A DNA stretch of 64,000 nt, taken from the NCBI GenBank assembly GCA_002869385.1, contig PKTB01000006.1, positions 1-64,000 on the forward strand, written 5' to 3'. Source of the stretch: Marinilabiliales bacterium. Its GTDB lineage: Bacteria > Bacteroidota > Bacteroidia > Bacteroidales > ML635J-15. How positions within the stretch are numbered: the stretch's first letter is position 1; every line of letters begins with the position of its first letter. The notes beneath the pieces were generated by a model. It saw only the letters and a list, made by a program, of their open reading frames with translations, was not told the origin of the DNA and did no database searches. Position numbers and translations under genes: made by a program. This document shows, piece by piece, positions 31,609 to 42,346 of this stretch.

Positions 31609-32967
31609 TTACTCACTCCCAACAATTCTCTTATTCTCAAAAACAAAGACATATTCCTTATCTTCATCCTTAGGTTTTATGTAAATCTTCCCGCTTGCAA
31701 AATATGTTGTCGATTCTTAAACAAAAATATTTATAAGTTGGCTAATAAGTGTAGCTTTACCATTCTGACCAGAAGGCACATCAAACTGAAGGCTAAAGTC
31801 TCCTTTCTGATCAAACTCTTCTTCTATCTCAGCAACAAAATAAGACTCCTTTTCCTCTCCTACAATAAACTTTCGAATATCAATAATACTTTCATGAGTA
31901 ACTATTAGTTCAACTTTTGTAACAGTAAAAGGTATTTCCGTGAAAATTCGAATTGGGATATACCACCGAATATTATCCGGATTAATCGGCGACCGCTTAA
32001 AACGAACAGGTTCACTTATAGTGAATCGTGCAGTATTTTCTCCCTCCGGAATTAAAAAGTCAAGCCCTAAATTAGTTCCTGAGTAATTCTGATTTATTCT
32101 AAAGCTTGCTTTATCCTCTGAATAACAAAAATCTGCATCATAATTTATTTCTAGAGCTTTACCATTTTCAATTATTTTTTGATCTTGTAAAACTGCACAA
32201 GAGGATGTAAAGTCAGCATTTTTATTAACCATTAGATATCTGTCCGTAGTATGTAACATAAGTATAAGCCGACCTCTTTCGTGTGATTGAATCTCAAATT
32301 TAACTGCTTCTATTAATTGTTCAATCTCTGTTTTAATAAGTGATGCTCTCGTTTTTCTGGCTCCGGAAAATATCTCCTCCAAGTACACTGCTTTTTCATG
32401 AAGCAGCTTTAAATCTGATAATCTATCGCAATTCTCAACCTCATCTTCAAGATTATCAAGTTCTGTTGTAAAATCCCTATCCATTTTTACCCATTCACTT
32501 AATAATCCATTGAGTTCTCTTTCCGAAAAAGGATACATAATATGATAGTGTATTTTAACTGTCCTATCTTTATGTTTTTGTTTCTCCCAGTAAAAATTCT
32601 CAGCTTTATTAAGACTAATACCTCTAAGACTATTAAAGAAATCTGTTGAAATATTTGTTCTTAGCTCCGTATTTTGACTATATCTGGAAATATTATCAAT
32701 AACTGTCTCATTAACTGAGACACTTGTTTCTGAGCTTACATTAACTGCTACAGAGTTAACAATCCTCTCATTTATCTTTTTTAGAGCATCATCCTGAGCT
32801 TCCTCCCAAGTATAACCAACTCCCTCAACAATAATATGGTCTTTATCAATTGAATACACCCAATTAGGACGTTCCTTTTCTGATTTTTCAAGAACTCTTG
32901 GTAGACTGCATGACGTATTAAACAAAATAATAATTAGGATAATTATTGGAAAAACTCTGAATTTCAT
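31609..32967 (-). CDS. LPP20-family lipoprotein, with an in-frame TAA close to the C-terminus
   Basis: 417 codons up to the TAA at 31717-31719; the same frame then continues 35 more codons (ESTTYFASGKIYIKPKD ... IVGSE) to TAA at 31609, and that extension reads as normal protein. The start at 32967 gives a lipoprotein signal (MKFRVFPIIILIIILFNTSC); longer starts add an unconvincing 21 residues. After it comes the LPP20-type segment RPNWVYSIDKDHIIVEGVGYTWEEAQDDALKKINERIV, then a helical stretch (about 165-225) and beta-rich domains. Likely an outer-membrane-associated lipoprotein; role unknown. If the first stop is real, the loss is small and the product may still work. Confidence 0.75.
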
Positions 32968-33031
32968 TGATAAGATTTTAATTAAATCGCAACACAAATT
33001 ATGCCTAAATATAAATAAACTAATTGACAAA

Positions 33032-33703
33032 TTAATTAGATTTATGCAATAAGTTGAAAATCTCTCCTAGCTCATAAACAATCATCGGGTTTTCAAGTTT
33101 TGACGCATTTATCATCGCTTGGGCCAATTCCGCACCTTCGATTCCACGATATTTTTTTGTAAATGGTAAAATCCTTACAATAAATCTCATAAATTTCGCA
33201 GCAAATTCTTCGTTTCGACGTTTATCGGCTCTATGTCCTATTAACACGCTTGGTCTAAAGATAATTGTTCTGTTATAATAAAGATTCTTAATTTTATCTT
33301 CTAATATTCCTTTGATGCGACTATAAAATACCAGAGATTTCTTTTTTGCTCCCGGTGATGATATCAAAACATATTTAGGAACGTCATTCTTTTTGGCAGC
33401 TTTTGCAACTTCATATTGATAAGTAACATCAACTTTATATTGCTCCGATTTCTTTTTTGCTTTCTTTATAGTTGTTCCCATACATGAAAACAAGACATCT
33501 CCTCTAACTAAATCAGAGTACTATTCCGGATTGTCAAAATCAACAATATGTTCAAAAAGCTTATCATCTATAAGACCTGTCTTTCTCCTTGTCAGTACAA
33601 TCACTTTATTAAAGGTCTCATCCTGGAGTAATAATTTTGTAAGCTCAAAACCAGTTAACCCGGTTGCTCCTATTACGATTGCTTGTTTATCTTTATTTTC
33701 CAA
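33032..33703 (-). pseudogene. NAD(P)-binding atypical SDR (HTATIP2/TIP30-like) with in-frame TAG
   Basis: One frame of 224 codons with TAG at 33521-33523 (DFDNPE-stop-YSDLVRGDVLFSC). The N-terminal piece has the Rossmann motif GATGLTG (about 12-18). The C-terminal piece has CMGTTIKKA, YVLISSPGA, the YSRIKG pair in the usual YxxxK position, and RPSVLIGHR, as in the TIP30/HTATIP2-like atypical SDR family. It lies 5 bp downstream of the HtrA gene, so it is probably the second gene of that transcript. The substrate is unknown. Confidence 0.85.
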
Positions 33704-33708
33704 TATCT

Positions 33709-35172
33709 TTATAATTTAAACGCATAATATGCTGTGCTTCCATTCGGATAAACCCCTTCAATAAAAACGCCATCAGCACCTTCTATCAATTCTTCAATGT
33801 CTTCAACAGTATTAACATATTCATTGTTCACTCTGACGATAATAAATCCACTTTTGATTCCATTTGCAGCAAATTTACATGCAAAAACATCAGTAACTTG
33901 TACTCCTCCTTTTATTCCCATTTTTGACTTATCATAAGTTGTCAAAGCCTCAAATCTTGCACCAAAGGTATCAATACTTGTTGATTGTACAAGTCCGGTT
34001 TCACCATATTTATTTTGCAATTTTACTTTAATTTTCTTTGGCATATTATCTCTTTTTACGAGAACATTCACTACCTCACCAGGACGATATTGACTAATAT
34101 GCTCTAAAAGTTCAGAAATACTATTTACCTCTGCAGAATTAATTCCTATAATAATATCTCCTACTTTAATTCCTGCCTGGTCACCTGCACCATCTTCCCA
34201 GACTCTGGCAACATAAACACCTTCAATTTTATCAATTTCAAGCTTTTTTGCAATTTGAGCATCAATATCGACCATATCTATACCTAAATATGCACGCTGA
34301 ACTTCACCAAATTCTACTAAATCTGCAACTACTTTACGAACGATATTAACTGGAATTGCAAATGAGTATCCAACAAAAGAGCCATTCTTTGAAGCAATTG
34401 CTGTATTTATCCCAACTAGTTCACCTTTAGTATTTATCAACGCACCACCACTATTACCTGGATTTACGGCAGCATCGGTTTGAATAAAAGACTCTATAGC
34501 CATATTGTCCGACATAATATTAATATTTCGAGCTTTTGCACTAACAATTCCGGCAGTAGCTGTAGATGTTAAATTAAATGGATTCCCAATTGCTATGACC
34601 CATTCACCTATCTTTAGATCATCACTATCACCATATGACATATAAGGCAAACCTTCTGCATCAACTTTTAGTAATGCAATATCAGTAGTTTCATCTCTTC
34701 CTACAAGTTTTGCGGTATATGACTCTTTAGTATTTAAAACGACTTCAATAATTTCGGCATTCGCAATAACATGATTATTAGTTACTATATAACCGTCTTC
34801 TGAAATAATCACACCACTTCCGGATGACATTACAGGTGTTGAATATCTGGGACTTGTTCCAAAAATAAAATCATAAAGTGTATAATTTGGTTGATTATAT
34901 TGAGTTTTGACGTGAACAACAGCCGGTAAGCCAGCATCAACAGAATTTGAAAAATCGGTTTCCCCTGCTCCTAATGGTATATTAAAACCAACAGGATGCA
35001 CATTTTCTGAAACTTCATGATCACGCCTTTCGTAAAAATCTTCGATTAAATCGTGTTTACTATTATCCGATTCTTTGTGTTTTGCTGAGTAAATTCCAAA
35101 AAACAAGATTAATCCAAATAAAGATCCAACAAAACCTGAAATTAAGCTAATTACAACTAGTTTAGTCTTCAT
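33709..35172 (-). CDS. HtrA/DegP-type periplasmic serine protease with PDZ domains
   Basis: 487 residues from the ATG at 35172, chosen because a strong AAAGGAGG lies 9 bp upstream; an ATG nine codons earlier would put that sequence inside the gene. An N-terminal membrane anchor or signal (KTKLVVISLISGFVGSLFGLI) precedes a trypsin-fold domain with catalytic His134 (TNNHVI), Asp164 (TDIALLKVD) and Ser241 (NPGNSGGAL). PDZ domains follow at about 285-370 and 400-485. Envelope protein quality control. The promoter box is at 35292; the NAD(P)-binding gene follows after 5 bp. Confidence 0.93.
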   Translation of the reverse strand: MKTKLVVISLISGFVGSLFGLILFFGIYSAKHKESDNSKHDLIEDFYERRDHEVSENVHPVGFNIPLGAGETDFSNSVDAGLPAVVHVKTQYNQPNYTLYDFIFGTSPRYSTPVMSSGSGVIISEDGYIVTNNHVIANAEIIEVVLNTKESYTAKLVGRDETTDIALLKVDAEGLPYMSYGDSDDLKIGEWVIAIGNPFNLTSTATAGIVSAKARNINIMSDNMAIESFIQTDAAVNPGNSGGALINTKGELVGINTAIASKNGSFVGYSFAIPVNIVRKVVADLVEFGEVQRAYLGIDMVDIDAQIAKKLEIDKIEGVYVARVWEDGAGDQAGIKVGDIIIGINSAEVNSISELLEHISQYRPGEVVNVLVKRDNMPKKIKVKLQNKYGETGLVQSTSIDTFGARFEALTTYDKSKMGIKGGVQVTDVFACKFAANGIKSGFIIVRVNNEYVNTVEDIEELIEGADGVFIEGVYPNGSTAYYAFKL

Positions 35173-35180
35173 TATACATT

Positions 35181-35188
35181 CCTCCTTT
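35181..35188 (-). promoter_or_regulatory. Strong Shine-Dalgarno site of the HtrA gene
   Basis: AAAGGAGG on the minus strand, 8 bp before the ATG at 35172. It decides the start and is unusual here: most genes in the window have no recognisable Shine-Dalgarno sequence. Confidence 0.7.
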
Positions 35189-35291
35189 AAGTCTTGCAAA
35201 TGAATGAGTTATTGAACAAATTAAATGGTGGTTTTGCGATTGCCAATGTATCAAACATTTGCCTTTCACATTATTTTTAATTTACTTTACA

Positions 35292-35299
35292 CAAAAATA
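35292..35299 (-). promoter_or_regulatory. -7 element upstream of the HtrA gene
   Basis: TATTTTTG (TAnnTTTG) on the minus strand, about 120 bp before the ATG, in the divergent region shared with dapF. The long leader it implies contains the Shine-Dalgarno site; no clear -33 TTTG is present. Confidence 0.4.
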
Positions 35300-35350
35300 A
35301 CGAATTGAGAAAAATATTGTTTTAACCTTCGTTGACTTTAACAAAATTTT

Positions 35351-36133
35351 ATGATTCTGAAATTTGAAAAATATCACGGTGCAGGTAATGATTTTATTAT
35401 TATTGATAGTAATGATATCATTACAGACTTAAAACAGAAACAAGTTGAATTACTTTGTAATCGCAGATTTGGAGTTGGTGCTGATGGATTAATGATTATC
35501 AGTAAGTCTGAACAAAATGACTTTGCAATGAAATATTTCAATTCAGATGGGTTTGAAGGCAGCATGTGCGGAAATGGTGGAAGATGTATCGCAAAGTACG
35601 CATACACACATGGGTTTGCTAATAAAAAGATGTCATTTGAAGCCGTGGATGGAATTCATAATGCAGAGATTTTGGAGAAAACTGTTTGTCTTAGCATGAA
35701 AGATGTGGAAATAATCGAAGAGTTTAATGATGGTTTTTTCCTAGATACAGGTTCTCCTCATTTTGTGAAATTCGTTGATGATTTAAGTAAAGTAAATGTC
35801 TATAATGAAGGTAAAGAATTAGCTGATGATATTCGCTTTTCACATAAGCGAACAAATGTTAACTTTGTTGAGTATAACGCTAATAATTCAAAAATAGCAA
35901 CTTTTGAAAGAGGTGTTGAAGATGAAACACTTGCGTGTGGAACAGGAACTGTTGCTGCTGCGCTTTCAATCTATCAGGCAAAAAAATCAAAAAGTGAGAA
36001 AATTCACCTTATCGCAAAAGGTGGTGAATTAGATGTCGTTTTTGAGAAAACAAACAAGGCTTTTATAAATATCAAGCTTATTGGACCTGCGACATTTGTT
36101 TATAAAGGAGAAATTGAAATTCCCCGGATATAA
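35351..36133 (+). CDS. dapF: Diaminopimelate epimerase
   Basis: 260 residues, full family length. It converts LL- to meso-diaminopimelate in lysine and peptidoglycan synthesis, in the cytoplasm, without cofactor. Both catalytic cysteines are present: Cys73 in SMCGNGGRC and Cys196 in ETLACGTGT. Other conserved parts: FEKYHGAGNDFIIID at the start, VGADGLM, DTGSPHFV, RTNVNFVE. It starts 178 bp from the divergent HtrA gene and ends at a strong bidirectional terminator. Confidence 0.95.
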   Translation: MILKFEKYHGAGNDFIIIDSNDIITDLKQKQVELLCNRRFGVGADGLMIISKSEQNDFAMKYFNSDGFEGSMCGNGGRCIAKYAYTHGFANKKMSFEAVDGIHNAEILEKTVCLSMKDVEIIEEFNDGFFLDTGSPHFVKFVDDLSKVNVYNEGKELADDIRFSHKRTNVNFVEYNANNSKIATFERGVEDETLACGTGTVAAALSIYQAKKSKSEKIHLIAKGGELDVVFEKTNKAFINIKLIGPATFVYKGEIEIPRI

Positions 36134-36140
36134 TATAAAT

Positions 36141-36170
36141 AAAAAAAGGCGGTAAAATGCCGCCTTTTTT
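36141..36170. terminator. Bidirectional terminator between dapF and the convergent lipoprotein gene
   Basis: GGCGGTA / TGCCGCC stem (one wobble pair) with an AAA loop, flanked by A-run and T-run so that it works on both strands. Confidence 0.9.
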
Positions 36171-36189
36171 TATTTATAATATTGATATA

Positions 36190-37074
36190 TTAATCATTTG
36201 GCACATAAGTTTCAGTAACACGGTCAACAATACTATTTTTTGTTACATTTAGCTCAAGCACTATTCTTACAATAGTTTTTGAACCTGCTAGATATTCTAT
36301 ATGTGATAATGGTAAGTCTGTTCCCTCTTCGGTAACCCCTTGAATATAAACTGTGTGATTTTCAGCTGTGTCAGTATATTCCTGAGCGTCAATTTTAAGA
36401 TATGTAAAACTTAAAATTGAATCCTCAGCTTCTTCATAAGACATACCGGCAAAGAAAGGAGTTTCTTTATCTGATTGAGTTCCCATATAAGCTATGGTCT
36501 CTGAGAATTCATCTGAAAGATTTGTTGGATCATATAAGTCAGCTGTAACTTTAAAGTATGTTCTCTCACCATCCCAGAAGTGTGCATATACTTTTGGAAA
36601 CTTCAATCTACCTGGAATACGTGCATCAGCAGCAACACTCGAATTATATGATGTATCATCATTCAGATTATTTGTTTGCCTTGTTGTTGCATAAGAATTT
36701 ACAAATTGTTGTGAAATATTATAAATAGTCATAATCCTATCTTTAGTTGAACTATTTCCCGCTTCGTCTGTAGCAGTATAAGTAATTATAACTTCTTCAG
36801 CTCTACGTAAATACCCTTCTGATGTCACAGATAGTTGTTCTGCTGCATTATCTTCTACTATAATATTTGAACTTTTTGAAGAATTATCTTCAACAAAAAC
36901 ATATGGATCAACAAATGTAGTGTACAATAAAACTGTAGTATCACCACTCTGGATAACATTTCCATCAGCATCTAAAAAATAAATCTTAGGGCCCTGTGTA
37001 TCAGAATTACATGCACTAAACATCAGAATAGATGCTATTACTACTGAGAATAAAACAACAAATGATTTTTTCAT
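36190..37074 (-). CDS. Lipoprotein with Ig-like (DUF5011-type) domain, copy 1
   Basis: 294 residues. Lipoprotein signal (MKKSFVVLFSVVIASILMFSAC) and an N-terminal Ig-like domain about 28-120: GPKIYFLDADGNVIQSGDTTVL, VDPYVFVEDNSS, VIITYTATDEAGNSSTKDRIMTIYN, the pattern of cadherin/HYR-like DUF5011 modules. The C-terminal half (about 125-294) is shared with the neighbouring paralogue (RIPGRLKFPKVYAHFW, FSETIAYMGTQSDKETPFFAG, VLELNVTKNSIVD). Probably a surface or periplasmic protein made with its paralogue; function unknown. Confidence 0.75.
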   Translation of the reverse strand: MKKSFVVLFSVVIASILMFSACNSDTQGPKIYFLDADGNVIQSGDTTVLLYTTFVDPYVFVEDNSSKSSNIIVEDNAAEQLSVTSEGYLRRAEEVIITYTATDEAGNSSTKDRIMTIYNISQQFVNSYATTRQTNNLNDDTSYNSSVAADARIPGRLKFPKVYAHFWDGERTYFKVTADLYDPTNLSDEFSETIAYMGTQSDKETPFFAGMSYEEAEDSILSFTYLKIDAQEYTDTAENHTVYIQGVTEEGTDLPLSHIEYLAGSKTIVRIVLELNVTKNSIVDRVTETYVPND

Positions 37075-37199
37075 AATTTTTCCTTTAATAACCTGCGTAA
37101 AATTAATAAATTATATTATATAACGCAAATATATATATTTTTTATTGTCTAACATAGTTAGCAGACGAAAATTAGCTAATACTTGAATTTTGGTTGTTT

Positions 37200-38078
37200 T
37201 TAATCATTAGGAGTATAAACTTCAATCACATTATCATCAGGAACACCGTTAAATGTAACATTAAGCTCTAGAACTATTTTGGATATTTCTTTAGTTCCTC
37301 TAACATATTCAATTCTTGAAAGAGGCAAATTATCAAGCTCTCTCCCAGCTATTTGCACTTCATTACCCAAGTCATCTGTAAATTCCTGAGCATCAATTTT
37401 AAGTAGATCAAACTCCAATATTGTTTCTAATGCACTTGCATAGGAAATTGTACTAAAAAATGGAGTTTCTTTATCGGCTGATGTTCCTGTATAAGCAATA
37501 GTTTCAGAAAACTGTGTTGAGTAATCCGGTGAATAAAGATCTGCAGCAAGCTTAAAATATGACGATACTTCACCAATTTGTTGAGCGTAGACCTTTGGAA
37601 ACAATAATCTACCACTTATTCTACTATCAGCAGAAATTGTAGAGTTGTATGTAGTCTCGGCAATTTCTGAATTGGTACGATTTGTAGAATAAGAACCGGT
37701 AAAGGGAATTGCAACATTTTCAACAATTATTTCTTTTGTAGCTGTACCAACATTTAGTGCTTCATCTGTAGCAGAATAAGTAACGGTGTAAGTTCCACAT
37801 GTACGCACTTGACCATATGTGTTAGTTAAAAGGACTTCTATAATATCACTTTCAACAATAATATCTTCACTATCTGAAACATTATCTTCAACACTTATTC
37901 CCGGGTCAGAATATACTGTATATAGTAAAATTGTAGTATCCATCTGATTAGATGTTACTACATCACCATCTGAATTTAAAAAATATATTTCGGGAGCTTG
38001 GGCATCATCTTTACAACCACTAAAAATAATAGTCGTTGTCAATAAGAAAAGAATCAGGCATTTTACATTTATTTTCAT
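37200..38078 (-). CDS. Lipoprotein with Ig-like (DUF5011-type) domain, copy 2
   Basis: 292 residues, a tandem paralogue of the gene at 36190: same lipobox-type signal (LTTTIIFSGC), same APEIYFLNSDGDVVTS opening, the Ig-like core (TVTYSATDEALNVGTA) and the shared C-terminal half (RISGRLLFPKVYAQQ, FSETIAYTGTSADKETPFFS, VLELNVTFNGVPDDNVIEVYTPND). The two proteins differ along their whole length, so the duplication is old. A gap of 125 bp with no clear terminator separates them, so they may share a transcript. Confidence 0.75.
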   Translation of the reverse strand: MKINVKCLILFLLTTTIIFSGCKDDAQAPEIYFLNSDGDVVTSNQMDTTILLYTVYSDPGISVEDNVSDSEDIIVESDIIEVLLTNTYGQVRTCGTYTVTYSATDEALNVGTATKEIIVENVAIPFTGSYSTNRTNSEIAETTYNSTISADSRISGRLLFPKVYAQQIGEVSSYFKLAADLYSPDYSTQFSETIAYTGTSADKETPFFSTISYASALETILEFDLLKIDAQEFTDDLGNEVQIAGRELDNLPLSRIEYVRGTKEISKIVLELNVTFNGVPDDNVIEVYTPND

Positions 38079-38152
38079 AGCTTTTTATTTTATATAATGC
38101 AATATAGCAAATATATCAAGATGAAGGAAAATTATTATACAATCTCAATTAC

Positions 38153-40759
38153 TTATTGCACAATTAATTTATAATTTGTAAGACTATTATTCAAACGTAA
38201 AAAGTATATTCCTGACGAAAGATCTTCTATACTGATTCTCATCCTATCATTATCTAATTTAAATGACTTAATTAGCTGTCCAGATGAATTATATATGAGT
38301 AATGTTTCATTATCTTGACGATTGCTTGATTCTAAGGTTAAATAGTCTGACGCAGGGTTTGGATAGATTTCAAAATCACTAATTATATTCTGAGCTTCAA
38401 TTCCAGTTAACTGAGTATTTCCTAAACGGACATAGTCAATATAAACAACAGACCCTCTGTCGTTTATAGATTTAAATCGTATAAGTACTTCCTGATTTTT
38501 AAACTCATCAAGTGATATATCAACTGTATCAAAATCCTCCCATGTTTGGGGTACAAAAAGATTTAAGTTTGCATTTCCTTCAACACTTGCCATATCTTAC
38601 CCACCGTTTCTCCATAATTCGTGTGGAAAAGTCTCACAACAATCTGTACTTAGTTCAACTACCAAACTATCTTTATAAAGATATTCGACACGCTTTTGAT
38701 ATGCATAAGTAAAACTCAAATATAATGGTTCTGTATCAGGCAAGCTTATTATTGGAAGATTTGCAAAATCTGTCTCCCAATTTCTGCTAGGATAAGATGA
38801 ATAATTAAATGCTAAAGCCTTATACTCTTCCTCATCACCCCAGGTTAAATTTTCCCAACTAACTGTATTATCAGGATTTTCAAGCAACCAGTTTGAATCA
38901 CTCAAATCATCATTATATGCAGTAAAATCCATCGCAAATGGAAAAACATCCTCCTGAATTACATAATATGTTGCAATATCAGCATTGTTAAACCTGTCAT
39001 ATTCAGTATAATCATACACAGATTTAATAACAGAATGAATAGTATTTTTACCAAAATCAAACTCATATTCTTCAGTTGTAAAAGTATAAACTTGGCTTGG
39101 TGCAATGCTAATATCAATAATGGAGTCTAGAACTAAGACCTCATTTAAATAAATATAAAGTTCTATTTGATCAATTGTCTCAGTACCATCATTAACAATC
39201 TCGATTTCACTTGTAAAGTTGCTATTATCAGGACAAATAATTGTATTAACCGGACTTACTATCTCGCTTTTAAGGTCATATTGATTTCCTATGGGTGGTT
39301 CAGGAGTATAAGTTAAAGCAAGATACTCATATGCTGCAAAGACATCAATCAAGCCATTACCGTAAACATTGTCTTCACCAGCATCACCAATGTCAATTGC
39401 AGTAACATAAAGTGAATTTTTTAATTCATATGCACTTGCTTCGGGAAATGCTTCGGCCAAAAGCAGTAGAGCCCCGGCAACATGCGGACATGCCATTGAA
39501 GTTCCTGATAAAGCACCATATTCATCTGTACCAACACATGACCTTACATTAACTCCGGGAGCAGAAACTTCAGGTTTTATTTGTAAACTTCCTGACTCTT
39601 CAATACAAGGTGTAGGTCCTCTACTTGAAAATGATGCAATAAGTTCTCCTCCTGTTTGCAAAGCTCCAATAGCCATAGGATTTACTAAATTAAATGCTCT
39701 CATAGCCGGAAATCCTGTAGTTGATGCTCCGGGTCCGTCATTTCCTGCTGAAAAAGGAGAACAAATACCTGCAGTTTCAAGTGTTATTAGAATCTCCGAC
39801 TCCACCATTTCGCATGCTCCAAACTGCATAGCTAAAGAATAATCATATCCCCATGAGTTATTAATCACTCTTGGAACATCATCTGTTGTTTCAGGATTTC
39901 CATCAGGATCTAAAACCCATTCAAAGACTGCCATAAAATCTGTTGGATCTAGCAAATCACTGTCGGAACTTGCCACATGATCACTGGCAATCCACATCGC
40001 ATTATAAGCAACACCAATTGTATCATTTGTTGCCCTATCTAAACCCAACACTGTACCGGTTGTGTGAGTCCCATGACTTGAGGATGCATGATCAGCAGGA
40101 AGTTCACTCCTTACACCATACCAACACTGACTCATGGGAAAATGATTCCCTGCAAAATTATCATCAATTGCTGGATGATCAGGATAAACTCCTGTATCCA
40201 TACTTAAAAATAATATATTTCTGCCAGTATATCCTAATTCCCACAATAAATGTGCATTAATTGTCTTCAAACCTGGTTCTGCATCACCTGGCTCCTTTTC
40301 AACAAGTACAACAGGCTTTTCAGATTCATATATTCTATATCTCGGCGAATTTGTATCAATATATCTAACAAAACTAAAAGATGCCAACTGATAAATAAAT
40401 GATGACTGAATTTTTAAATTAATCATATTTACTCCCCAGAATGACCTTACATCTTTGACTCTGCTTTCAATACCTTTTAACTCAATACCATTAAAAAACT
40501 CAGAAAGTGAATAATCAGAATTTTGCTTCATCAATTCTGTCACTTCTTTTACTCTAGTATCAAAATCTGCATTAGTCTCATCAAGATATAATGACAGTTC
40601 ATCTAAACTCTGATTATTATTGAAGAAAACATTTACTTCGATATAATCCTCGCTTTTTTCAGTATTTTCAACAATACTAATCAATTCAGGACTAATTACA
40701 GCCTGTGAGAAAGAATAAAATGTTACAAACAATAAAGCAATCGTAATGTATGTTTTCAT
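38153..40759 (-). pseudogene. Secreted S8 subtilase with T9SS sorting domain, one in-frame TAA
   Basis: One frame of 869 codons interrupted by TAA at 38597-38599 (LWRNGG-stop-DMASVEG). The first 720 residues hold the signal peptide, a prodomain, and a complete S8 catalytic domain: Asp188 (SMDTGVYPDHP), His229 (SSHGTHTTG), oxyanion Asn340 (SAGNDGPG), Ser421 (GTSMACPHVAGA). After that comes a beta-rich region (about 490-720). The 146-residue tail beyond the stop completes a MAM-like domain (LNLFVPQTWEDFDTVDI, RFKSINDRGSVVYIDYV) and carries the T9SS type A sorting domain (YPNPASDYLTLESS ... SGIYFLRLNNS). As written, the protease would lose its secretion and anchoring signal. Confidence 0.88.
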
Positions 40760-40981
40760 AATAAATAGTTTACAATTTTCTGTAAAGATAGCACTTCTGT
40801 TAAAACAAATAAAAGGTTTTAACTATTGGCGAAAAAAAATAGGAACAATGGACAGATAACGGTTGAGCGGTAAAGCAAGAAAATAATCCTGTTACTCATC
40901 AAGTATTTAATGATAAATCTTTACAGTTAATAAAAAAGATGTATTTTTACAAAATCAAACTCTTTGATAGGTATTTTTTAG

Positions 40982-41554
40982 ATGAAAAAACTGTTTGCAG
41001 TAATACTAACTATCTTTCTTTCAATAAATCTGTTTTCGCAGGTCGATGAAAGAGATTACTCGGATGAATCGGGTGGTTTTGGCTGCATTATGACCAGTTT
41101 CAGACTTCTTGACGGACAGCTAGCTGTTTTCTCAGGTGGTGGTGGTGGATTTATTGTAAAAGATATGAGAATCGGTGTCTTTTTTAATGGTCTTACAAAT
41201 TCATTCAGTAAAAACGACACTTCTAACATAAGTTATAAACTTGGTTGTTCTTACGGTGGTATCTGGCTTGGTTATCCTTTATGGAAAGATAATCAGACTC
41301 ACTTAATTGCTGATATGAAATTTAGCATTGGAAATACTCGATTAATAAATACTAGCTTGTTACAGATTGATAACGGAATGTTTTTCGGATTCACACCTTC
41401 TATTGGTGTTGAATACGCTGCAAGCGAAATTCTTATGTTTTGTGCCGGACTGGAATACCACTATAGTCTTTTCACTTCAGATCCCGACTATTACACTCGG
41501 TCATCTTTCTCCTCTCCGGGAATATATCTCTCAGTGAAATTGGGGATGTTTTAA
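40982..41554 (+). CDS. Probable outer-membrane beta-barrel protein
   Basis: 190 residues with signal peptide (MKKLFAVILTIFLSINLFSQ). The mature part is strand-like with a glycine-rich segment (AVFSGGGGGFIVKDMRIG) and repeated amphipathic stretches (GGIWLGYPLW, FGFTPSIGVEYAAS, FCAGLEYHYSLF), ending in the aromatic-terminal strand YLSVKLGMF. No family named. It is transcribed divergently from the subtilase gene across a 222-bp gap in which I see no other gene. Confidence 0.65.
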   Translation: MKKLFAVILTIFLSINLFSQVDERDYSDESGGFGCIMTSFRLLDGQLAVFSGGGGGFIVKDMRIGVFFNGLTNSFSKNDTSNISYKLGCSYGGIWLGYPLWKDNQTHLIADMKFSIGNTRLINTSLLQIDNGMFFGFTPSIGVEYAASEILMFCAGLEYHYSLFTSDPDYYTRSSFSSPGIYLSVKLGMF

Positions 41555-41643
41555 GGGTATTAATGAAATATTACTAATACTTTTCTTCCAATACACAATT
41601 AATTAACTCAAATACTCTATCTGTTTTTAGTCTGAGTTTAGTT

Positions 41644-42345
41644 TTAAAACTTCAAATAATAATCCTTTGTCAATTCAATATATTCAGGTGTAAAATCGTG
41701 ACGTTTTTCTTTTTCTATGCAAATTGTTTTGGAATCAATAATATTTCGGGACTTACTAATGCATACAATTTTTCGAATAACTTCGGATTGGTAATTTGAT
41801 TTAATATTTAACTCAACATTTGCAAATAGTCCGGAATCTCGAGCTTTATCAATCATTTCATTTGCAGTATCAACTGGATAAATTAAATAACTCTTACCAG
41901 TTTCTGAAAGATATTTTTTGCAAAAAATCAAGATATCATCATATTTTAGTGTTGTTGAATGACGAGCTATTGCTCTACTCTGATTAGGTGCATAGACATC
42001 TGTATTATAAAATGGTGGATTAGAAACAATAATATCCAATTTATTACTTGGCACATACTGCTGGAGGAAAGAACATTCAGCTTTTAGTCTTTCTGACCAT
42101 TTCGATTCCGCAAAGTTATAATTTGCGAGTTCAACAGAATGCTTATTTACATCAATACCAACAATATTTGCCTTAGATTTTTGGGCCAACATTAAAGATA
42201 TCAAACCTGAGCCTGTTCCAATATCAAGAATATACTTTGCATTCTATGGTTTAACAAAAGCACCAATCAAAACTCCATCTGTCCCAACTTTCATCACATC
42301 TGAAGAGTGTTTTATGCTAAACTGTTTAAAATGAAAATCGTTCAT
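41644..42345 (-). pseudogene. tRNA1(Val) (adenine37-N6)-methyltransferase, TrmN6-like, in-frame TAG
   Basis: One frame of 234 codons from the ATG at 42345, with TAG at 42244-42246 (AFVKP-stop-NAKYILD). Before it: FHFKQFSIKHSSDVMKVGTDGVLIGA, the usual TrmN6 start. After it: SAM-binding ILDIGTGSG, then VGIDVN and the catalytic NPPF tetrad (IVSNPPFYNTDV). The family methylates N6 of A37 in tRNA1(Val). The start codon follows the stop of the TIGR02757 gene by 1-2 nt, so they form an operon. With the stop real, translation ends before the SAM site, and restart at an internal Met (42204) would lack the glycine motif. Confidence 0.88.
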
Positions 42346-42346
42346 A

